Below are positions 6,769 through 12,586 of a stretch of 17,327 nt of DNA, in pieces; position 1 is the first letter of the stretch; each line of letters starts with the position of its first letter. Made by a program: the position numbers and the translations under genes. A model generated the notes under the pieces. That model ran no database searches. It was given only the letters and a program-made list of their open reading frames with translations, and was not told where the DNA came from. Where the stretch lies: positions 1 to 17,327 of the forward strand of contig JAJDCF010000060.1 of NCBI GenBank assembly GCA_029260955.1. Reading direction: 5' to 3'. This DNA comes from Patescibacteria group bacterium (GTDB taxonomy: Bacteria > Patescibacteriota > Gracilibacteria > UM-FILTER-43-11).

Positions 6769-6777
6769 ATTATACCA
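6769..6777 (-). promoter_or_regulatory. Extended -10 promoter of the SLH-RlpA-CAP gene
   Basis: On the minus strand the sequence reads TGGTATAAT, a perfect -10 box (6769-6774) with an extended TG (6776-6777). No good -35 is seen 17 bases upstream, which extended -10 promoters tolerate. Transcription would begin near 6762, about 15 bases before the ATG at 6746. Confidence 0.6.
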
Positions 6778-6782
6778 AAAAA

Positions 6783-6811
6783 TTCACAAAGATACTCGCT
6801 TAGTGTAAATT
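6783..6811 (+). promoter_or_regulatory. Candidate promoter of the four-helix membrane gene
   Basis: TTCACA (6783-6788), a 17-base spacer and TAAATT (6806-6811) with TG just before it. The expected start point, about 7 bases after the -10 box, coincides with the ATG at 6819. The transcript may therefore be leaderless, in keeping with the absence of a Shine-Dalgarno site. Confidence 0.4.
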
Positions 6812-6818
6812 CAAAATA

Positions 6819-7190
6819 ATGATTCACAATACTTACCTCACAGGCATTCTTATTGCCACATTTTTTAGCTGGGCATCTTGGTTTGTAGTGATTTACAAAC
6901 TCAGCCCCTTTTCGCAGCGCACGCTATCGCTCAGCCTTTTTTATTCAAGCTTGTTTATCGCTCTGGCTGGCACTTTTGCCCTGATTTTCTATTTTCTTCG
7001 CGTTTGGGCTAACAAAAAGGAGATCTACAACGTTCATCTAAATACCTCCCTGCGCCAAGGGGTTTTGCTTTCTATCATGATCATCGTTGGCCTGGCCTTC
7101 CAGCGCCTTCGGGTTCTCACATGGTGGGATGGTATCTTGCTTTTGGCCATCGTTTTACTGGTCGAGTTCTATTTTCACAATAGGGACTAG
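6819..7190 (+). CDS. Small four-helix membrane protein, unknown
   Basis: A 123-residue integral membrane protein with four likely helices: about residues 5-27, 38-62 (FYSSLFIALAGTFALIFYFL), 82-98 and 102-118. The loop between helices 2 and 3 is basic and polar (RVWANKKEIYNVHLNTSLRQG), and both termini probably lie on the same side. I do not recognise the family. It is divergent from the 919-residue wall gene across a 72-base promoter region, and its last bases overlap the stop of the gene on the other strand. Size and hydrophobicity make it a believable gene. Confidence 0.8.
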   Translation: MIHNTYLTGILIATFFSWASWFVVIYKLSPFSQRTLSLSLFYSSLFIALAGTFALIFYFLRVWANKKEIYNVHLNTSLRQGVLLSIMIIVGLAFQRLRVLTWWDGILLLAIVLLVEFYFHNRD

Positions 7191-7741
7191 AGTTCATGAC
7201 TCACCCTGGCGCCAAAGTAAGCTACAAATTGTTCAAAATTGCTCTCCTCGCCGTTTATCGTAAGCGCTCCTTCGCCGTGAGCGGTACCATGGGCCCCAGT
7301 GGATTGTATGGTAATAGACTCAAGACCTTGTGGATCACCAAGAAAAGCGAGACTAATATCAGCCTTATCAGAATCTTCACTTCTTGTAGCCTTCATAACG
7401 CCTGAAACAGTTGCATCAGGAAAATCAATTATGTATTTGACGCTGTCAAAAGTGTAGATTTTAGTATCCCCATCTTCCACAAGTGAAATGCCCTTATCAT
7501 TATCTCCTGCCTCCATTGTGGCAAGAGAAAGAGCGAAAATCGCGTCATAAGCCCAGTACCTCAAGCCATCAGCAGTTTTAGCAAACTGTTCCGCATTTAC
7601 ATCAACAATCTCCATATCAGCAACCTCCACTTTCGAAAATAAATCATTAATTCTTAAATTACTATCAGAACTACGGCCTAAAAAGACAGATATGACGATG
7701 GTTATGACGAGCAAAAGGCGTAAGAAGGAATTTATTTTCAT
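7187..7741 (-). CDS. Exported or membrane-anchored protein, unknown
   Basis: A 184-residue protein with an N-terminal hydrophobic segment (residues 6-21, LRLLLVITIVISVFLG), serving as a signal anchor or uncleaved signal peptide. The rest is soluble, acidic and mixed alpha/beta: a helix at 55-75 (AKTADGLRYWAYDAIFALSL), then beta strands with repeated Asp/Glu-rich turns. It has no cysteine, so it is not a lipoprotein. I do not recognise a family. It is the last gene of the minus-strand run, 28 bases after the tRNA deacylase stop, and may also be read from its own promoter (7769-7774). Its TAG stop and that of the convergent membrane gene share one CTAG. Confidence 0.75.
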   Translation of the reverse strand: MKINSFLRLLLVITIVISVFLGRSSDSNLRINDLFSKVEVADMEIVDVNAEQFAKTADGLRYWAYDAIFALSLATMEAGDNDKGISLVEDGDTKIYTFDSVKYIIDFPDATVSGVMKATRSEDSDKADISLAFLGDPQGLESITIQSTGAHGTAHGEGALTINGEESNFEQFVAYFGARVSHEL

Positions 7742-7768
7742 AATGTTGGAATATTAAAAGTAAAAAAT

Positions 7769-7774
7769 ATTATA
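7769..7774 (-). promoter_or_regulatory. Possible internal -10 box before the 184-residue gene
   Basis: On the minus strand a perfect TATAAT overlaps the stop codon of the deacylase gene, about 28 bases before the ATG at 7741. There is no convincing -35 box and no extended TG. In A/T-rich DNA this may be chance. Confidence 0.3.
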
Positions 7775-8252
7775 GCTCTACTACATTAACCTCGTTATCA
7801 ATTGATTGCAAAAATTTGTGAAACATTTCTCCTGTCAGTTCTAGTGTGGCGGTATTTCGGTTTGGATGAAAGCTTACAATATCAGCATCATAAACATCCT
7901 TATCGACATAAACTTCCACTTCATTGTTTTTGTCATTAAGTAGTCCAAAAGGCGACACAGCGCCTGGTTCAAGTCCAAGCTTTTCTAGTAGAGCCTCCGC
8001 ACTGGCAAATGAAATCTTCTTTTCCTCCACGATTGCACCGAACTTTTTTAACTCGGTTCTTTTTTTTGCCGGAAGAACCACCAGAAAGAATCGTTTACTC
8101 CCCTTATTTTTTAATAGCAAGTTCTTACAGGGGAGTCCGGGAATATCAGCGCAATATTTTTCTGCCTCCTCGCATGTGAAAACAGCCGGATGCTCATGTA
8201 AAACATACTTTATTTGCTGGGAATCCAAAAAGTTTTCGACAAGATCAGACAT
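7770..8252 (-). CDS. ProXp-ala/YbaK-type aminoacyl-tRNA deacylase
   Basis: A 160-residue stand-alone trans-editing enzyme of the YbaK/INS superfamily, which hydrolyses wrongly charged tRNA. Its pattern matches the ProXp-ala (PrdX) branch that clears Ala-tRNA(Pro): EHPAVFTCEEA (residues 20-30), KNLLLKNKGSKRFFLVVLP (43-61) with the likely catalytic Lys43, a middle helix region LSFAS-like (KISFASAEALLEKLG), GAVSPFGLLND (97-107) and FHPNRNTAT (128-136). Length fits this branch. It lies 36 bases after the glycine-zipper gene and 28 before the exported unknown, in the same run as glycyl-tRNA synthetase and Dtd. Exact substrate (Ala- or Cys-tRNA(Pro), or other) cannot be fixed from sequence alone. 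Confidence 0.88.
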   Translation of the reverse strand: MSDLVENFLDSQQIKYVLHEHPAVFTCEEAEKYCADIPGLPCKNLLLKNKGSKRFFLVVLPAKKRTELKKFGAIVEEKKISFASAEALLEKLGLEPGAVSPFGLLNDKNNEVEVYVDKDVYDADIVSFHPNRNTATLELTGEMFHKFLQSIDNEVNVVEL

Positions 8253-8288
8253 AAAGAGGGTAAAAGTCTAAAATGATATATGCAAAAC

Positions 8289-8666
8289 TTATCCAATCGC
8301 TTTCGCAGCCAAAAAGAATACACCAATCCCGGCAACCAGAAGAAAAACCAGAAGTGAGACCACCAACTTTTGCAGCTTCTTTTCCTTTTCGGTCAGAGGA
8401 CGAAGTTCATGAGCGTGCTTTTCTTCCATACTAGTACCAATGGCCACACCAATAGGTAGGCCGATTGCAGGGCCAAGGGCAATGTTGCCTAGCGCAAGCC
8501 CAATGGGCATGCCAATTACAATTCCTAGTGCAATGCCACGCCCCATATAATAGCCTTTCGGATGCTTTCCGGTTCGCTTGAATTCGGCGTGTTTAAGTCT
8601 AAAAATTGGAATTGCAGCGATTCCAATAACAACAATAAGAGCCAAAACAATAGCTTGAAGATTCAT
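8289..8666 (-). CDS. Glycine-zipper membrane protein
   Basis: A 125-residue membrane protein. A first helix (about residues 4-22) leads to a basic loop (RLKHAEFKRTGKHPKG). Then comes a hydrophobic hairpin in which Gly recurs every fourth position: 44, 48, 52, 56, 60, then 65, 69, 73, 77. A charged stretch (EEKHAHELRPLTEKEKK) and a last helix (101-121) follow. Glycine zippers pack helices closely in oligomeric membrane proteins and in some pore-forming peptides. Similar G-x-x-x-G hairpins occur in small uncharacterised bacterial proteins. Position, 30 bases after glyQS and 36 before the deacylase, suggests co-transcription but gives no direct hint of function. Confidence 0.8.
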   Translation of the reverse strand: MNLQAIVLALIVVIGIAAIPIFRLKHAEFKRTGKHPKGYYMGRGIALGIVIGMPIGLALGNIALGPAIGLPIGVAIGTSMEEKHAHELRPLTEKEKKLQKLVVSLLVFLLVAGIGVFFLAAKAIG

Positions 8667-8696
8667 AGTTTACAATTAGTTAATATGACATTGATA

Positions 8697-10103
8697 TTAA
8701 GCAGTCAATTTTTTGTTAATATATTCGGCCAATTCCTCAATTTTCACACGCTCTTGCTTCATGGTATCGCGATCTCGCACTGTAACAGAGGCATCATCAA
8801 GAGTATCGAAGTCGATGGTAACACAATAAGGCGTGCCAATTTCATCTTGCCGACGATATCGCTTACCAACATTGCCATTGTCATCCCACTCACTCCTAAA
8901 ATGTGGCTTAAGCATTTTGTGAACCTCTTTAGCCTTTTTGACTAGTTCCTCTTTATTCTTCAAAAGCGGGAATACAGCCACCTGAACCGGCGCCAAGCTG
9001 GGCTTAAACTTCATTACTACTCTTTCAGAGTCATCCTCTAGCTTTTCTTCGTTGTAAGCATCAATTAAAACAGTCAACACCGTGCGGTCCAAACCAAAAC
9101 TCGGTTCAATCACATGAGGTAGATAGACTTCATTCGTATATGGATCACGATATTTCAGGTCCTTTCCGCTGAACTTTTCATGCTGAGACAAATCATAATC
9201 ACCACGGTCAGCAAGTCCCTGAAGCTCACCCCAGGTTTCGGTGGCATCGGTTTTACCAAAAGGGAATCGATACTCCACATCAAAGGTCATGGCAGAATAA
9301 TGCGAAAGTTCCTCGGAATCATGCTCTCTAAAACGTAGATTTTCATCCTTTACTCCAAGCGTCTTTGAGAAAAAGTTCTTACTTTGCTCTTTCCATTCAT
9401 CAAAAGATGCTTTTTTGTCATTTGGATGCACAAAGTACTCAATTTCCATCTGTTCAAACTCACGAGTACGAAACGTGAAGTTCCCGGGGGTGATTTCATT
9501 CCTAAAAGCCTTACCGATTTGACCGATTCCGAATGGAACACGTACACGGCAGGAGTCCAGAATATTCTTAAAGTTCACAAAAATTCCCTGAGCAGTTTCG
9601 GGTCTTAGATAAATATCTGCTTGATCACCTTCTACCACGCCTTGTTTGGTTTTGAACATTAAATTGAAGGTCTTGGCATCAGTCCAATTACTCGCTTTGC
9701 ATTTAGGGCAGGCAATCTTTTCGCTTTTGAGCTTTTCGGAAACCTCTTTTAAGCTAAGACTTTCAGCCTTTTCAACACCATTCTCTTCAAGTAGCTTATC
9801 TCCTCTAAAACGCTCCTTGCATTCCTTACAGTCGATTAGTGGGTCAGAAAAATTACTGATGTGTCCGCTGGCTTCCCATGTTTTTGGATTCATAAGTATA
9901 GCGGCGTCCAGTCCCACCATATCATCACGATCTTCCACAAAGGTCTTCCACCAAATATCTTTAACATTCTTTTTTAGGGCAGAGCCATAGGGTCCGTAAT
10001 CCCAGGTATTGGCTAGGCCACCGTATATTTCCGAACCCGGAAACACGAAGCCACGGCGCTTACAAAGGGAAACTACTTTTTCCATCAGATTTTCTTTGGA
10101 CAT
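8697..10103 (-). CDS. glyQS: Glycyl-tRNA synthetase, single-chain alpha2 type
   Basis: A 468-residue class II synthetase that attaches glycine to tRNA(Gly). It is the archaeal/eukaryotic-like homodimeric form, not the alpha2beta2 GlyQ/GlyS form. The N-terminus has KRRGFVFPGSEIYGG and WDYGPYG. A zinc-ribbon insertion carries C92-x2-C95 and C132-x2-C135. Motif 2 is FRNEITPGNFTFRTREFEQ (residues 200-218) and motif 3 is PSFGLDRTVLTVL (334-346). The anticodon-binding domain runs from about 372 (PVQVAVFPL) to the end, with the RYRRQDEIGTPYCVTID segment. All key parts are present and length is usual for short bacterial versions. The ATG lies 2 bases after the stop of the SLH gene, so it is very probably co-transcribed with that gene. 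No Shine-Dalgarno site is evident. Confidence 0.97.
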   Translation of the reverse strand: MSKENLMEKVVSLCKRRGFVFPGSEIYGGLANTWDYGPYGSALKKNVKDIWWKTFVEDRDDMVGLDAAILMNPKTWEASGHISNFSDPLIDCKECKERFRGDKLLEENGVEKAESLSLKEVSEKLKSEKIACPKCKASNWTDAKTFNLMFKTKQGVVEGDQADIYLRPETAQGIFVNFKNILDSCRVRVPFGIGQIGKAFRNEITPGNFTFRTREFEQMEIEYFVHPNDKKASFDEWKEQSKNFFSKTLGVKDENLRFREHDSEELSHYSAMTFDVEYRFPFGKTDATETWGELQGLADRGDYDLSQHEKFSGKDLKYRDPYTNEVYLPHVIEPSFGLDRTVLTVLIDAYNEEKLEDDSERVVMKFKPSLAPVQVAVFPLLKNKEELVKKAKEVHKMLKPHFRSEWDDNGNVGKRYRRQDEIGTPYCVTIDFDTLDDASVTVRDRDTMKQERVKIEELAEYINKKLTA

Positions 10104-10105
10104 AC

Positions 10106-12037
10106 TTATTTAGAAATTACGTGATCCGTCAGAGCGGTTATATCAAGAAGTGTACCATTCGTCCAGTCTGTTGTGCCGGAATTGCTGGTAACCACGCCGC
10201 CAGAAACAGTTGGGTATAGGTGGGGACCTGCAGATCTATCGGACCAGATGATATTGCGCTCGCTGCCAAGAGTTTGAGAAAAATCGTTTGTGCCAGTAAA
10301 AATACCGGCAGTCGCACTTCCATTTACATAAATCTTACCTGTGTTTGGTTGGTTGACTGCCGTCAGACCAGAAAGGGGGGTGCTCTCATCGCCTTGGGCA
10401 ATGCGAGTGCTAACGCTGTCGTTGTTTTCCGAATTACCAACACCGGCTTTAAGCGAATAAGTGTTACTGTCTCCGGCGCTAATTATCTCTTCCTGGTCAA
10501 AGGTTACAATGACAAACGAAGTACCATCAACCAAGCCACCACCCATACCAAGTCTCAAATCCTGAGCACCGGTAGCGTCATAAATATTCACATTGTTCAT
10601 ATATGTTGAACCACGGTAAAGCTTAAAGTCACTCAGGCTAAAGTTGGCTCCATTGTCGTCATACACGTTTACCTCAAAGACCAAGCGAGCTAGACCTACA
10701 GAACCTGCTGAGCCAGCTGCAATATCGTATGAAATCAGGGTATTTTCACCATTTTTCAGGTTTTCGGAGGCACTGCTCATGCTGAACATAGGGAATGATT
10801 TGCGAACGGTAAAAGGCTGTACCTGAGCCCCACTAATAGCTAGGCGGTTGCTAGCTCCATAGCCAATTATGTTGCTTGTAATATCTCCGACAGCCCGGAA
10901 GGAATTATCGTCGTTATTGATGTCTTGAAGGCCCAATCGAAAGACCTCACCGCTAAGAATCTCACCAATATCAGAAACTTTGTTCAAATCGGCGTAAACT
11001 TCAAAAAAAGAATCTTTATCTCGTTCTGCATAAAAGCTTAGGCCAGAAAAGCGAGCCTTTCCATCGGAACCAAGACTGCGAACTTCGGTCACTAGTTCTC
11101 CGGCTTCGTTGGGGAATTTAATTATCACATTCTTGATTGCGATTGTGCCCTCGGCCTGGTCACCCAGATTATCACCGGTAATGTCGTTCACAACGGTGAC
11201 AGTTTCTACATTAAATCCTTCTTTTACGGCCTGAAAAGCGTATTTAGCAACAAAAACTTCACTTCCACCTGAAGGAGTGTTGACCTCTTCAATGGAAAGG
11301 GGATTGGCTGTTGCAGGCTCTACAATGACTTCTTCTTCCACCACCTCTGCTTCCGCTTCTTCCTCATCCGGAATAATCTCATCTTCTTCAACGGAAGGTT
11401 CAGGTACTTCCATTAGTCCAGCTTCTTGCATGCCCAAAACCACCATTTTGGCGATTTGGGCGCGTGTGACTGCGTCAGAAGGGCCAAAATTTCCATTGCT
11501 GTACCCTGAGACTACATCGTGTTGGCTGGCGACAATTACATACTCGTAAAACCAATCACTTGAATGTACATCGGGATAAATCTTTACACCATCGTCGGTC
11601 ATTTCCAAGTCAAAAGCTTCAACCAACATCTTGGTGGCTGCCGCGCGGTTCACAGTGTCTCCTGGTCCAAAAAAACCAATCAAATTACCATTTGCGTCGG
11701 TGTAACCGGTAACAATGCCCAAAGTAGCCGCTGCCTCAATGTAATTGGTATACCAGGCACCGGGAAGCACGTCATCAAAAGCCGGATTGGCAGGGGGAAC
11801 GTGGCCATCAAGACCATCAATGGCGGTCATCACCATTTTGACCAATTCTGCCCTATTTAGGCTGTCTGCGGGGCGAAAAAGTTCACCAGCATCAACTATG
11901 CCGGAATCCTTTAATTGCGCAACATAACTGGCATACCAGGCATTCTGGGACACATCCGAGAAGGTGGTGCTAACGGCAAAGGCGCCCTGACCTAGCACGG
12001 CAAATATTAGTAGGAAAAGGATGATTTTCTTCTTCAT
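10106..12037 (-). CDS. SLH-domain surface protein
   Basis: A 643-residue exported protein. The signal peptide (residues 1-21) is MKKKIILFLLIF followed by GAFA at the likely cleavage site. Three well-formed SLH repeats lie at about 22-75, 86-140 and 152-200, each with an F-x-D-V, W-Y and R-A-E/A pattern, and should tether the protein to wall polymers. A very acidic linker (211-241, many Glu) leads into a beta-rich ectodomain (245-643) that looks like two or three Ig-like modules with Gly/Ser/Asn/Thr-rich strands. The last 50 residues (from IIWSDRSAG to DWTNGTLLDI) are rich in Ser, Thr, Gly and Trp. There is no C-terminal membrane helix. It probably forms part of an S-layer or fimbria-like coat. 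It sits between dtd (11-base gap) and glyQS (2-base gap), an unusual mix of surface and translation genes. Confidence 0.9.
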   Translation of the reverse strand: MKKKIILFLLIFAVLGQGAFAVSTTFSDVSQNAWYASYVAQLKDSGIVDAGELFRPADSLNRAELVKMVMTAIDGLDGHVPPANPAFDDVLPGAWYTNYIEAAATLGIVTGYTDANGNLIGFFGPGDTVNRAAATKMLVEAFDLEMTDDGVKIYPDVHSSDWFYEYVIVASQHDVVSGYSNGNFGPSDAVTRAQIAKMVVLGMQEAGLMEVPEPSVEEDEIIPDEEEAEAEVVEEEVIVEPATANPLSIEEVNTPSGGSEVFVAKYAFQAVKEGFNVETVTVVNDITGDNLGDQAEGTIAIKNVIIKFPNEAGELVTEVRSLGSDGKARFSGLSFYAERDKDSFFEVYADLNKVSDIGEILSGEVFRLGLQDINNDDNSFRAVGDITSNIIGYGASNRLAISGAQVQPFTVRKSFPMFSMSSASENLKNGENTLISYDIAAGSAGSVGLARLVFEVNVYDDNGANFSLSDFKLYRGSTYMNNVNIYDATGAQDLRLGMGGGLVDGTSFVIVTFDQEEIISAGDSNTYSLKAGVGNSENNDSVSTRIAQGDESTPLSGLTAVNQPNTGKIYVNGSATAGIFTGTNDFSQTLGSERNIIWSDRSAGPHLYPTVSGGVVTSNSGTTDWTNGTLLDITALTDHVISK

Positions 12038-12048
12038 ATATTGGGAAA

Positions 12049-12495
12049 TTAAGACGACTTTGATTCTATCATTAATGTGACGGGCCCGTCATTATTAAGA
12101 TCGACCTGCATGTGAGCCTGAAATTTGCCGGTTTCCACTTTCAGCCCCGTATCACGCATTTGTTGAACAAAAATTTTATACAAGGCCTCTGCCTGCTCAG
12201 GCTTTGCTGCATCATTAAAATCAGGCCTTCTGCCCTTGTTACAGCTGCCATATAAAGTAAACTGCGACACTACAAGAACTTCCTTGTTTCCATCCAGAGC
12301 GGAAGTATCAAATGCACCCTTTTCACCAGGAAAAATGCGCAGATTAACTATCTTCTGCACCAAATAATCCACGTCTTTCTCAGTGTCTTTGTGCGTAATG
12401 CCCAGCAAAACCACCAGTCCTTCGCCGATTTCACCAACTACGGCATTCTCAACCGTAACTTTTGCCCCACTGGTTCTTTGAATAAGTGCTTTCAT
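12049..12495 (-). CDS. dtd: D-aminoacyl-tRNA deacylase
   Basis: A protein of about 148 residues that hydrolyses D-aminoacyl-tRNA and, as known for the family, glycine wrongly attached to tRNA(Ala). The two active-site motifs are intact: SQFTLYG with the conserved Thr, and NDGPVT carrying the Gly-cisPro pair. KGRRPDF and the N-terminal KALIQRTSGAKVTVE are also typical. The family usually begins M-x-A-L/V-x-Q-R, so the ATG at 12495 is preferred; an ATG at 12504 would add MQR and abuts a -10-like TATACT. It heads the minus-strand run leading to the SLH protein and glycyl-tRNA synthetase. It is separated from the giant surface gene upstream by an intrinsic terminator. Confidence 0.95.
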   Translation of the reverse strand: MKALIQRTSGAKVTVENAVVGEIGEGLVVLLGITHKDTEKDVDYLVQKIVNLRIFPGEKGAFDTSALDGNKEVLVVSQFTLYGSCNKGRRPDFNDAAKPEQAEALYKIFVQQMRDTGLKVETGKFQAHMQVDLNNDGPVTLMIESKSS

Positions 12496-12504
12496 ACGCT
12501 GCAT

Positions 12505-12510
12505 AGTATA
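12505..12510 (-). promoter_or_regulatory. Possible -10 box of the dtd-glyQS run
   Basis: On the minus strand TATACT directly precedes the ATG at 12504. If used, transcription would start near 12498, leaving only the ATG at 12495 on the mRNA as a nearly leaderless start. No convincing -35 box is seen; the T-tract of the preceding terminator occupies that region. Confidence 0.3.
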
Positions 12511-12527
12511 TACAATTCTAGACCAAG

Positions 12528-12555
12528 AAAAAACCCCAGCCGTTAGGCCAGGGTT
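12528..12555 (-). terminator. Intrinsic terminator of the giant surface gene
   Basis: Read on the minus strand, a 9-bp stem (12547-12555 with 12532-12540, including two G-T pairs) closes a 6-base loop and is followed by six T (12533-12528). It lies about 30 bases after the stop of the giant surface gene and just before dtd, separating the two transcription units. This is the best intrinsic terminator in the window. Confidence 0.85.
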
Positions 12556-12586
12556 TAATCTATGAAACGTTCATCCGTTTGTAATT

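Noticed and set aside
8562..8945. Plus-strand open frame opposite the glycine-zipper and glyQS genes
   Set aside because: It is antisense to two well-supported genes and shows no recognisable protein character.
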